DNA from: a bacterium
Lineage (GTDB): Bacteria; JAMOTN01
Length of the DNA stretch: 28,121 nt
Direction: 5' to 3'
NCBI GenBank assembly: GCA_027062325.1
Contig: JAMOTN010000051.1
Coordinates: forward strand, 1-28,121
Part shown: positions 8,024-15,069 of the stretch, piece by piece
How positions within the stretch are numbered: the first letter of the stretch is position 1
Layout: each line of letters begins with the position of its first letter
Program-made: the position numbers and the translations under genes
Notes under the pieces: generated by a model
The model's input: the letters and a program-made list of their open reading frames with translations, nothing else
What the model was told of the DNA's origin: nothing
Database searches by the model: none

Positions 8024-9295
8024 ATGAAAAAAGTTCTTATCATTGGATCAGGTCCTGGAGGTTATGAAGCAGCACTCCATGCTAGAAAAGAAGGATACGA
8101 AGTTGTTCTAGTTGAAAAAGACAAAATAGGAGGAACATGTCTAAACAGAGGTTGTATTCCAACAAAAGCTCTGGTAGAAGCTTCATATCTTTATAAAAAA
8201 GCAACTGGGGGAAAGTTTGGAATCAAAGGAGCAACTTTTGATCTTTCTGAGATTATTGCCTATAGAAATAAGACCACAGAAACTTTGAGAAAAGGTTTAG
8301 AACAAACCCTTGTTAAAAGTGGAGTTCAAATTGTAAAAGCAGAAGCTCAATTTAAAGACGGTAAAGTCATAGTAAATGGAAAAGAAGAAAGTTATGATTA
8401 TCTAATTTTGGCAACAGGTTCTCGCCCATTTATCCCACCATTTGAAATCTCAACAGAAATCTTAACAAGTGACAATTTCACAGAAGGCAATTTTGAAGTG
8501 AAAGATACAATAGTTGTTGGAGCAGGAGTAATAGGCTTGGAAATCGGAACAGCCCTTGCCATGCTTGGAGCTAAAGTAACAGTAATCGACATTGCTCCTA
8601 AGATTCTTCCTGCAGCTCCAGCAACTGTTCAATCAAGATTATCTGCATACCTAAAAAAACTTGGAATTAAATTCATGCTCAATTCAAAGGTAGAAAAGAT
8701 ATTTGAAAAAGACGGTAAAAAGGCCGTAGCTTTGGAAAACGGAGACGTAGTAACTGCAGATCAAGTACTTGTTGCAGTAGGAAGAAAACCAAACACTGAA
8801 GGATTAGAAAGCTTGGGTTTGCAAATAGATCGCGGATTTGTCGTCACCGATGAATACTGCAAAGCCAAAGACAACATTTTCGCAATAGGTGATATTGCAA
8901 CCCGTGCCATGCTTGCTCACACCGCAAGTCATCATGCTCAAGTTGTCATCGATTACATAACCGGTAAAAAACGCTTTAAGAAGGAAGAATTTCCAATTCC
9001 GCAATTTGTATACACTCAACCTGAAGCCGCATGGGTTGGTGAATTCACTGGTAGAGCTAAAAAACTCGTTCTTGGAGCAGTTGGAAAAGCAATAGTAGAT
9101 CAAACAGAGGGTATCATTGAAATTCATACAGACGGCGAATATGTAAAAGGCTTCGTAATGATAGGATACGGAGCAAGTGAAATTGTAAATCTTGCAAGTG
9201 TTGTTATCACTGCTAAGGTAACAGTAGAAGATATTGAAAAGATAATATTTGCCCACCCAACGCTCTCTGAAGGTTTCAAAATGACATTGATGTAG
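8024..9295 (+). CDS. lpdA: dihydrolipoamide dehydrogenase-like flavoprotein (short form)
   Basis: FAD-dependent disulfide oxidoreductase that reoxidises dihydrolipoyl groups of 2-oxoacid dehydrogenases or the glycine cleavage H protein with NAD+. GSGPGG at 8-13 binds FAD, the redox pair Cys39/Cys44 sits in GGTCLNRGCIP, VVGAGVIGLEIG is the NAD-binding fold, AIGDIA the second FAD contact, and the C-terminal HPTLSE at 411-416 supplies the His-Glu pair of the partner subunit. At 423 residues it is about 40 shorter than typical; some 25 residues seem to be missing between WVG and the last strands of the dimerisation domain, where family members carry the TExEAxxxG segment. ATG 8024 is used rather than ATG 8018, which would touch the GGAGG site. 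No lipoyl E2, E1 or H protein is nearby. Confidence 0.88.
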   Translation: MKKVLIIGSGPGGYEAALHARKEGYEVVLVEKDKIGGTCLNRGCIPTKALVEASYLYKKATGGKFGIKGATFDLSEIIAYRNKTTETLRKGLEQTLVKSGVQIVKAEAQFKDGKVIVNGKEESYDYLILATGSRPFIPPFEISTEILTSDNFTEGNFEVKDTIVVGAGVIGLEIGTALAMLGAKVTVIDIAPKILPAAPATVQSRLSAYLKKLGIKFMLNSKVEKIFEKDGKKAVALENGDVVTADQVLVAVGRKPNTEGLESLGLQIDRGFVVTDEYCKAKDNIFAIGDIATRAMLAHTASHHAQVVIDYITGKKRFKKEEFPIPQFVYTQPEAAWVGEFTGRAKKLVLGAVGKAIVDQTEGIIEIHTDGEYVKGFVMIGYGASEIVNLASVVITAKVTVEDIEKIIFAHPTLSEGFKMTLM

Positions 9296-9341
9296 AAAAG
9301 TTAAGAAGCACAGATCCAGATTCATAAAAAATTTCAAATTT

Positions 9342-9378
9342 AAATGGGGGCTTATTGATTTTTACAAGCCCCCATTTT
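9342..9378 (+). terminator. rho-independent terminator of the dehydrogenase gene
   Basis: A perfect 12-bp stem (9342-9353 with 9366-9377) built on a GGGGGCTT/AAGCCCCC core with a 12-base loop, followed by a T-rich run, lies 46 bases after the stop codon. Confidence 0.85.
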
Positions 9379-9388
9379 CTTTGCTCTA

Positions 9389-9419
9389 AAAATAAAAATG
9401 GGGGGCAACACACCCCCCA
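9389..9419 (-). terminator. rho-independent terminator of the subtilase gene (possibly bidirectional)
   Basis: A GGGGGG/CCCCCC stem (9400-9405 with 9413-9418, extended by one A-T pair) with a seven-base loop. On the minus strand it is followed by TTTTTATTTTT, the expected U-tract for the gene ending at 9467. The plus strand also shows a short T-run after it. Confidence 0.8.
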
Positions 9420-9466
9420 CTTTTTCACAGTACATAAAATTCACTCACTCAATCTCAAAATATCAC

Positions 9467-10738
9467 TTACTCATCGTAGCTTGGTAACCTCTTCCCATAA
9501 GCCTCTTTCACAGTTTCGTACACATTAACTACTCCCCATCCATAATCGTTGTCTTTACCAGGAGCTCCCAAATCAATTGCATGTTTATACAACAGTTTTT
9601 TCACATCATCAACTGTCAAATTTGGATTTGCTTCCAACATAAGAGCCACAACTCCAGCTATAAATGGCCCCGCCATACTTGTTCCCGACTTGTAACCCCA
9701 TTTTTTACCGGGAATTGCAGAGTAAACATTCTGTCCTGGAGCCGCAATATCAGGCTTAATGTACTCTTCTCCATTTACAACTGCTGGTCCACGTGAAGAG
9801 AAGCTTGCAACCTCAGTAGTTGTTTTTAGTGCTGCAACAGCTATAGCCAACTTAGAAGCAGCCGGAGCAGCAATAGTTCTTGGATTTGGCCCGGAGTTTC
9901 CAGCTGAAAACACAGGGACTATTCCAGCCTTCACCCAAGCCTTAACTGCATCCTCAAATACGCTCAAGTGAGAGATTGGACCTCCCCAAGAGTTGTTTAT
10001 AACACGTGGTCTATCATTCGTAGTATTTGGATCACCATCCGGATCCAACAACCACTGCATAGCATCCAATATATCGTGGGTATTTGCTCCAAACCAACTG
10101 AAACAACGAGCTGCTGCAATCTTTGCATCCGGTGCAACTCCTATAGGAACACCAGACGCGCTTCCTCCACAGATCGTCCCTGCCGTATGAGTTCCATGAC
10201 CAACAGAATCTACCGGATGATCAACGGGCAAAGAATTGCTCAAAAAATCCCTCCAATAAACTATTTTTCCTTTCAAATCCGGATGATCTCCTTCAACACC
10301 CGTATCAATTTGACCAACAATTATTCCCTTTCCTGTTAGGTGAAAATCCTTCCACACTTTCTCAACGGCGAAATCTCTTATATTCCAGTTATTCGGAGTC
10401 TTGGCATCTTTTTCAGCAACAGGCTTCATCAAAGGCACTATAAAATCTGGATAAACTTTTGCTACCTTAGGATTTTTCTGCAACTTCTTCATCAAATTTG
10501 CATCACCATTTGGCAAATAAACCGCACGAGCAATCCACAAAACCTTATAATTGCCACGTTCAACCTCATCACTTATTGCCTTAATACCATTTTCAGTTAC
10601 ACTCTTTAAATGGTTTACATAATCTGCAAATGTTCTAATTGGAGTCTTAGATGGTTCATCTTTGAACTGCACTATCAAACCCCTAGCAAATGTTCCGATA
10701 AAAAATACCAGAACAATTAATAAAGCCACCTTCTTCAT
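9467..10738 (-). CDS. secreted subtilisin-like serine protease (S8 family)
   Basis: Extracellular endopeptidase with a signal peptide (residues 1 to about 20: Lys-Lys, then a hydrophobic core), an inhibitor-like propeptide up to about residue 110, and a subtilase domain to the end. The catalytic residues are Asp145 in GQIDTGVEGDHPDL, His181 in GHGTHTAG and Ser354 in GTSMAGP; Asn281 in SAGNSG forms the oxyanion hole. The 423 residues cover prepro and catalytic domains only; there is no C-terminal sorting or beta-sandwich domain, unlike the larger fervidolysin-type enzymes. ATG 10738 is preferred to GTG 10747 since AGGAGGG lies eight bases upstream of it. Monocistronic, with its own terminator and a -10 like TATAAT about 110 bases upstream. 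It probably supplies peptides for the amino-acid catabolism suggested elsewhere in the window. Confidence 0.94.
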   Translation of the reverse strand: MKKVALLIVLVFFIGTFARGLIVQFKDEPSKTPIRTFADYVNHLKSVTENGIKAISDEVERGNYKVLWIARAVYLPNGDANLMKKLQKNPKVAKVYPDFIVPLMKPVAEKDAKTPNNWNIRDFAVEKVWKDFHLTGKGIIVGQIDTGVEGDHPDLKGKIVYWRDFLSNSLPVDHPVDSVGHGTHTAGTICGGSASGVPIGVAPDAKIAAARCFSWFGANTHDILDAMQWLLDPDGDPNTTNDRPRVINNSWGGPISHLSVFEDAVKAWVKAGIVPVFSAGNSGPNPRTIAAPAASKLAIAVAALKTTTEVASFSSRGPAVVNGEEYIKPDIAAPGQNVYSAIPGKKWGYKSGTSMAGPFIAGVVALMLEANPNLTVDDVKKLLYKHAIDLGAPGKDNDYGWGVVNVYETVKEAYGKRLPSYDE

Positions 10739-10860
10739 ACTACTCACCCTCCTGTTAAATAAAATACCTTGGGAAATGCTCCACTCTCACCAAAACTACT
10801 TAACTCTACTTCCTCCTACAATCTCCTACACTACTCCTACCTATTGATATTATAACCCCA
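10739..10860 (-). promoter_or_regulatory. purine-rich leader of the subtilase gene with repeated GTAGGAG units
   Basis: On the minus strand an exact TATAAT (plus 10849-10854) has no recognisable -35 partner. The roughly 100 bases that follow are strongly purine-rich and contain several GTAGGAG-like units (plus 10809-10842 reads as CTCCTAC repeats), ahead of the true ribosome-binding site next to the start. The repeats imitate Shine-Dalgarno sequences but have no start codon at the right distance. Confidence 0.35.
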
Positions 10861-10862
10861 AA

Positions 10863-10898
10863 ATAAAAAAGCGAGCAAGGCCGTACACCTTGCTGCTT
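10863..10898 (-). terminator. rho-independent terminator of the 138-residue orphan gene
   Basis: An AGCAAGG/CCTTGCT stem (10874-10880 with 10888-10894), extended by AAGC/GCTT after a single bulged base, closes a seven-base loop and is followed on the minus strand by a run of T. It lies about 65 bases beyond the stop at 10962. Confidence 0.75.
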
Positions 10899-10961
10899 AC
10901 TTAAAATTGGTGTGTAATCTGAAGATCCTAACATTCTAAACTGATCAATCAAGCTCTTTCT

Positions 10962-11378
10962 TTACCAAGCTTTGCCAGCACAATCCCCATCAAACTTCAA
11001 AATAAACCACCTTCTCAATCTCTTCGTTGGCTCAACTCCTTCTGGGTAAAAATTCAAATAAACTTTCATTCTATCATATCCCATAGCTTTATATTTCTCT
11101 GCATCTAAAGCAATCTTTACATAAGCAACAGCTGGTCCAAGTTCATCTTTATAAGCCTCATCACTGATCCAAATCTTGTAAGAAAACGCTTTTTTCCCTT
11201 TCTCCAAATAACCAGACACTTTTAAAACACCATTCATTTTCTTTGCTGCATGTCCCTTTATGAACCTCATCTGTAATTCTAAATACTTACCATCGTAAGC
11301 CCAAAAAGCCTCCATGTACATGTAAGCCGCAGAAACCACAAATGCAACCATAGCAAGTATTGCCAACGCTCTCCTCAT
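10962..11378 (-). CDS. hypothetical secreted or membrane-anchored protein, 138 residues
   Basis: I do not recognise the family. The N-terminus has two Arg followed by about 18 hydrophobic residues (ALAILAMVAFVVSAAYMYM), which could be a signal peptide or a single anchor; there is no lipobox. The remainder is a soluble domain rich in Lys, Tyr and aromatic residues with alternating patterns suggesting beta strands, ending in a basic segment (TKRLRRW) and CAGKAW. The frame opens at 11402, but ATG 11378 is preferred: AGGAGG lies nine bases upstream, and the predicted transcription start falls close to the earlier ATG. It has its own strong promoter and its own terminator, so it is a single-gene unit. 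Function unknown. Confidence 0.7.
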   Translation of the reverse strand: MRRALAILAMVAFVVSAAYMYMEAFWAYDGKYLELQMRFIKGHAAKKMNGVLKVSGYLEKGKKAFSYKIWISDEAYKDELGPAVAYVKIALDAEKYKAMGYDRMKVYLNFYPEGVEPTKRLRRWFILKFDGDCAGKAW

Positions 11379-11405
11379 TCTCCTACACCTCCTGAGTAGC
11401 ATTCT

Positions 11406-11434
11406 ATTTTATCCCATTAAACTCTTTTCGTCAA
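11406..11434 (-). promoter_or_regulatory. predicted sigma-A type promoter of the 138-residue orphan gene
   Basis: TTGACG (plus 11429-11434) and TAAAAT (plus 11406-11411) on the minus strand are exactly 17 bases apart, each five of six to consensus. The leader before ATG 11378 would be about 20 bases. This is the best promoter match found in the window. Confidence 0.7.
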
Positions 11435-11492
11435 CTTGGAAGTTTTTCTTATATACTTAGGTAAAGATTAAAAAAGTGAAGGAGTGAAAAGT

Positions 11493-11774
11493 TTGGAAAG
11501 AGGTGCAGCCCTAACTAGCGGCATAATAATTTTTCTCTTGGTAATCTATTCTTGCCACTCCACTATTCAATCCCACAGCTCTACAGCATTTCCAAAAATA
11601 TTCGTATTACTTAAAGCCAATCAATTGCCAACTAAAGACATACTAACATCTCCCATTTACGGAATAAGTGTACGCGTTCATTGGAAAATCTTGCAGCCAG
11701 CCCCCAAAAGCTTTAACTGGCAATATTTAGATGAAATTTTTCACTTGGCTAACAAATACCATATAAAAAAGTAA
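11493..11774 (+). CDS. glycoside-hydrolase-like lipoprotein, N-terminal part (frame broken at its 3' end)
   Basis: The first part of a protein that continues in the -1 frame from 11771. After a hydrophobic signal (SGIIIFLLVIYSC) the Cys could be lipidated, although the Tyr at -2 is atypical. Then comes GISVRVHWKILQPAPKSFNW followed by YLDEIFHLANKYHIKK, resembling the first strands and helices of a clan-A glycoside hydrolase TIM barrel. GTG 11484 opens the frame, but TTG 11493 sits eight bases after GAAGGAG and fits better. Translation stops at TAA 11772-11774 directly after the heptamer A-AAA-AAG. A homopolymer mutation, a sequencing error, transcriptional slippage or programmed -1 frameshifting could each explain the break. 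Alone, this fragment could not fold as a barrel. Confidence 0.55.
   Translation: MERGAALTSGIIIFLLVIYSCHSTIQSHSSTAFPKIFVLLKANQLPTKDILTSPIYGISVRVHWKILQPAPKSFNWQYLDEIFHLANKYHIKK
11765..11771 (+). other. candidate -1 slippery heptamer A-AAA-AAG at the frame break
   Basis: In the upstream frame the codons are ATA AAA AAG TAA, so A-AAA-AAG is in the correct phase for simultaneous -1 slippage, and a -1 shift continues directly as Val-Thr-Leu-Arg into the downstream open frame. The only downstream hairpin seen (TTTGG/CCAAA, 11796-11808) is weak and 24 bases away, further than usual for programmed frameshifting, and there is no upstream Shine-Dalgarno-like stimulator. Confidence 0.4.
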
Positions 11775-12592
11775 CTTTAAGGATATTAGGAGGTTTTTGG
11801 TCACCAAATTGGATTTACAACACTGTTCCCTCCTTCACTTACAACATTACTCCCGCCACACAACAAGCTCAAAACTTTACAAGAAAATTTGGAGCCAAAA
11901 TTACCTTACCCGCTGTTTGGTGCAGTAAATATCTCAAATTATTTTCAAAACTCATCCAGAAAGTTGGCATGCGTTACAAAGAGCAAAACTCACTTGTCCT
12001 AGTCCACTTAACTGGTCCCACCTTTTTCTCTGCAGAACCAATTCTTGCGCGAAATTCCGAAGAATTAAATCTCATAAAAACTCATGGTTTCTCAAAAGAA
12101 AAAATCTTAAAGGCATGGCAAGAGATTATTTCAACATTCAAAGAATCTTTCCACCAACCGCTAGCACTCAACATACATTACATTATTAAAAGCAATACCT
12201 ACTTATCTCTACCTGAAAAAATTATCAACATCGCTCAAAATCTCTTAGGTAATAGGCTCATAATTCAAGGAAATTGGTTCTCTCCAAAGCATGTAATAGC
12301 TTTTGTAATGTCAAAACCTCTTCCAGACTCAAAGCTTATAAAATTAGTGAAGTCTTCCAACACAAGAGGACTGCAAGAAGTTGTCCCCTTTACAAAATTA
12401 ATAACCTTTTATAAAAATAAGTATTGCTCAAAACTCCTTACTCATCCATACATACACAAATTGTTAGATAAATTAAGTTGTTCTAGTTATTATCGATCTT
12501 TTTTCGAAAAATTCGGAATAGATTACATCGAAATTTATCCTGACGACCTAAATTTATTTCTTCCACACTCCAAAACGTTGCACTCACACTAA
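11771..12592 (+). CDS. glycoside-hydrolase-like protein, C-terminal part (-1 frame continuation)
   Basis: Open without a stop from 11771 to the TAA at 12590-12592, giving about 273 residues that follow on from the N-terminal part. It starts VTLRILGGFWSPNW and includes FGAKITLPAVW, then SLVLVHLTGPTFFSAE, whose last Glu could be a barrel acid/base residue, and LGNRLIIQGNWFS. This is consistent with a beta-galactosidase-like or cellulase-like TIM barrel in outline, but I cannot name a family or confirm the nucleophile. No ATG, GTG or TTG with a ribosome-binding site lies near its beginning: AGGAGG at 11788-11793 has no in-frame start after it, and the first ATG (11969) is deep in the domain. It therefore depends on the upstream half or is a remnant. 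AT-rich composition like csaB. Confidence 0.5.
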   Translation, partial: VTLRILGGFWSPNWIYNTVPSFTYNITPATQQAQNFTRKFGAKITLPAVWCSKYLKLFSKLIQKVGMRYKEQNSLVLVHLTGPTFFSAEPILARNSEELNLIKTHGFSKEKILKAWQEIISTFKESFHQPLALNIHYIIKSNTYLSLPEKIINIAQNLLGNRLIIQGNWFSPKHVIAFVMSKPLPDSKLIKLVKSSNTRGLQEVVPFTKLITFYKNKYCSKLLTHPYIHKLLDKLSCSSYYRSFFEKFGIDYIEIYPDDLNLFLPHSKTLHSH

Positions 12593-12631
12593 AAATTTGT
12601 GTTAAATTAGTTGTTAACAGGGGGGATGTAG

Positions 12632-13501
12632 GTGGTCATTCTCGTAAATTACATAAAAGATGTCCGCAAATTTATCACTGAATGGCGCAGTAAAGCTCTA
12701 TCTATTGGTTTCGTTCCAACCATGGGATTTCTCCATTCTGGACACCTGCAGTTAATGAAAGAATCTGCTAAAACATGCGATAAAGTTGTAGTTTCAATCT
12801 TTGTAAATCCAACGCAATTTGGTCCAAATGAAGATTACGATAAGTATCCACGAGACTTAAAACGTGATCTAAAGTTATGCGGGGAAGTTGGAGTCGATCT
12901 GGTTTTTGCTCCTCCTGTTGAAGAAATGTACCCTGAAAAAACTTTTATAAAATTTCACGTAGAAACTTTAGCAGATGAGTTATGTGGTAAACACCGCCCT
13001 GGACATTTTGCAGGAGTTTTACAAGTAGTTGCAAAGCTTTTCAATATCGTCCAACCAGACTATGCCTTCTTTGGTAAAAAAGACGCTCAGCAGCTAATCA
13101 TAATAAAGCGCATGGTAGAAGAGTTGAACTTTCCAATTCAAATAGTCCCCGTTGACACAGTACGCGAAGAAGACGGACTAGCAATGAGTTCCAGAAATAC
13201 TTATCTTTCAGAAGAAGAGAGGAAAATTGCTCCAAAGTTTTATGAAGCTTTAAAAGATGCAGTAGCTTTACTTTCAAAGATAGGGATTGAAGAAGTCAAA
13301 AAAAAGACCATAGCCTCATTAGAAAATGCTGGATTCAAACCACAATATGTGGAAATTGTGGATCTCAAAACGTTGCAACCAGTTGGTAAACTTGAAGAAG
13401 GAAAAGAATACATGATTGCCGGAGCTGTATTCTTGGGAACAACTCGTCTAATAGATAATCTCTGGTTTAAGTTTAAAAAGGGGAGGGCTGTTCTGATATG
13501 A
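12632..13501 (+). CDS. panC: pantothenate synthetase (pantoate--beta-alanine ligase)
   Basis: Cytoplasmic enzyme that joins pantoate and beta-alanine with ATP (via pantoyl-adenylate) in the coenzyme A pathway. [15 protein letters not shown] carries the nucleotidyl-transferase HxGH motif (His35, His38); [17 protein letters not shown] and MSSRNTYL are family blocks for pantoate and ATP binding. The 289-residue length is normal. The start is GTG 12632, with a run of six G ending six bases upstream. An ATG in the leader is followed at once by a stop and is not a gene start. The stop overlaps the ATG of the carboxyltransferase gene by four bases, so coenzyme A supply is coupled to an acyl-CoA carboxylase. 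No panB or panD is nearby. Confidence 0.96.
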   Translation: MVILVNYIKDVRKFITEWRSKALSIGFVPTMGFLHSGHLQLMKESAKTCDKVVVSIFVNPTQFGPNEDYDKYPRDLKRDLKLCGEVGVDLVFAPPVEEMYPEKTFIKFHVETLADELCGKHRPGHFAGVLQVVAKLFNIVQPDYAFFGKKDAQQLIIIKRMVEELNFPIQIVPVDTVREEDGLAMSSRNTYLSEEERKIAPKFYEALKDAVALLSKIGIEEVKKKTIASLENAGFKPQYVEIVDLKTLQPVGKLEEGKEYMIAGAVFLGTTRLIDNLWFKFKKGRAVLI

Positions 13502-15051
13502 GTACAATGCGTGAAAAAATTGAACAGTTAAGGGAATTACGTGAAAAAGTAAAGCTTGGTGGTGGCGTAAAACGCATAGAATCACAGCATAAAAAGGGTA
13601 AATTAACAGCAAGAGAGCGCCTAGCTTTGTTCTTCGATCCCGGAACATTCAGGGAGCTTGACTCATTCATGCTTCACCGCTGCACAGACTTTGGTGTAGA
13701 CAAAACTAAAATTCCGGGGGATGCTGTTGTCACTGGATACGGGCTCGTAAATGGACGCCTTGTATTTGCATATGCACAGGACTTTACAGTCCTAGGTGGA
13801 TCCCTTGGGGAAGTGTGTGCTCAGAAGATATGCAAGGTAATGGATTTGGCAATGCAAAACGGAGCACCAATTGTTGGTTTTAACGATTCAGGTGGTGCCA
13901 GAATACAAGAGGGTGTTTTGAGTCTTTCAGGATACGGTGAGATTTTTTATCGCAACACAATCGCCTCAGGTGTAATTCCTCAAATTGCAGCAATAATGGG
14001 TCCCTGTGCAGGAGGAGCTGTTTACTCTCCGGGTATAATGGATTTTACGTTCATGGTTGAGAACACAAGCTACATGTTCATAACTGGTCCTCAAGTTATA
14101 AAAGAGGTAACCAGCGAAGAGGTAAGTTTTGAAGATCTTGGTGGAGCAAGTGTTCACACTTCAAAGAGCGGCGTTGCTCACTTTACGGCTAAGAGTGATG
14201 AAGAATGCATAGACATGATTAAAAAACTTTTATCGTACCTTCCCTCAAATAACTTAGAAGAACCACCGTATGTTGAACCAACGGAGGAAACGCATCGTCT
14301 AATTCCAGAACTTGAGGATATTGTCCCTGTTGAGTCCACAAAGCCTTACGATATGAAGGAGGTCATAAATTACGTTGTAGATAAAGGCTCATTTTTTGAA
14401 GTACAACCAAACTTTGCTCCCAATATCATCGTTGGTTTTGCAAGAATTGCTGGAAAAGTTGTAGGAATTGTAGCTAATCAGCCAAAAGAGGCCGCAGGAA
14501 CTCTTGATATAAACGCATCCGTAAAAGCTGCAAGATTTGTCAGATTTTGTGACTCATTTAACATTCCAATAGTTACGTTTGTTGACGTGCCGGGATTCTT
14601 ACCTGGAGTTAATCAGGAACATGACGGAATAATAAGGCATGGTGCAAAATTGCTTTACGCATATAGTGAAGCAACAGTTCCAAAGATTACAGTGATTGTG
14701 AGAAAAGCTTACGGTGGTGCATACATTGTCATGGGAAGCAGACACTTGAGGGCAGATTTTGTATTTGCATGGCCTACAGCGGAAGTTGCTGTTATGGGAC
14801 CACAGGGAGCCGTCAACATTCTCTACAGAAAGCAACTCGCTGAAGTTGATAATCCTGAAGAAGAAAGAAAGCGCCTAATTGATGAGTATACAGCAAAATT
14901 TGCCAACCCTTACAAACCTGCTGAGTATGGCTTTGTAGATCAGATAATTGAACCTGCAGAAACTCGTATACACATTAACGATGCACTTGAAGCTCTAAAG
15001 AATAAGCGCGCTAACCTTCCTCCTAAAAAACACGGAAATATTCCTCTTTAA
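13498..15051 (+). CDS. acyl-CoA carboxyltransferase beta subunit (propionyl-CoA carboxylase / methylmalonyl-CoA decarboxylase alpha type)
   Basis: Carboxyltransferase that moves CO2 between carboxybiotin and an acyl-CoA. The 517 residues contain the crotonase-like N and C halves. The opening [16 protein letters not shown], then [13 protein letters not shown] and [12 protein letters not shown], and later [29 protein letters not shown] written here as its key parts [17 protein letters not shown] and FAWPTAE, are hallmarks of PccB/MmdA proteins and include the Gly-Gly pairs of both oxyanion holes. It is full length. Next genes are a biotin-carboxylase-like protein (18 bases on) and a biotin carrier. 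No membrane beta subunit of a sodium-pumping decarboxylase is present, which argues for a soluble carboxylase or transcarboxylase. Whether acetyl-, propionyl- or methylmalonyl-CoA is used cannot be read from the sequence. Confidence 0.92.
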   Translation: MSTMREKIEQLRELREKVKLGGGVKRIESQHKKGKLTARERLALFFDPGTFRELDSFMLHRCTDFGVDKTKIPGDAVVTGYGLVNGRLVFAYAQDFTVLGGSLGEVCAQKICKVMDLAMQNGAPIVGFNDSGGARIQEGVLSLSGYGEIFYRNTIASGVIPQIAAIMGPCAGGAVYSPGIMDFTFMVENTSYMFITGPQVIKEVTSEEVSFEDLGGASVHTSKSGVAHFTAKSDEECIDMIKKLLSYLPSNNLEEPPYVEPTEETHRLIPELEDIVPVESTKPYDMKEVINYVVDKGSFFEVQPNFAPNIIVGFARIAGKVVGIVANQPKEAAGTLDINASVKAARFVRFCDSFNIPIVTFVDVPGFLPGVNQEHDGIIRHGAKLLYAYSEATVPKITVIVRKAYGGAYIVMGSRHLRADFVFAWPTAEVAVMGPQGAVNILYRKQLAEVDNPEEERKRLIDEYTAKFANPYKPAEYGFVDQIIEPAETRIHINDALEALKNKRANLPPKKHGNIPL

Positions 15052-15069
15052 AGAAGAGAGGTGTAATAG

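Noticed and set aside
8804-9337. Open frame antisense to the dihydrolipoamide dehydrogenase gene (177 codons)
   Set aside because: It is a shadow of a well-supported gene, with Cys/Tyr/Phe-rich composition typical of antisense translation and no ribosome-binding site.
9342-9419. Two adjacent G/C-run hairpins as an inverted-repeat mobile element end or attachment site
   Set aside because: Both have T-runs and sit just beyond the stops of convergent genes, which terminators explain fully.
11969-12592. C-terminal hydrolase fragment as an independent gene starting at ATG 11969
   Set aside because: No ribosome-binding site precedes that ATG and the open frame with homologous-looking sequence extends back to 11771.
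12626-12631. ATG-TAG minimal open frame in the panC leader
   Set aside because: It abuts the G-run ribosome-binding site with no usable spacing, so it is most likely chance rather than a regulatory start-stop element.
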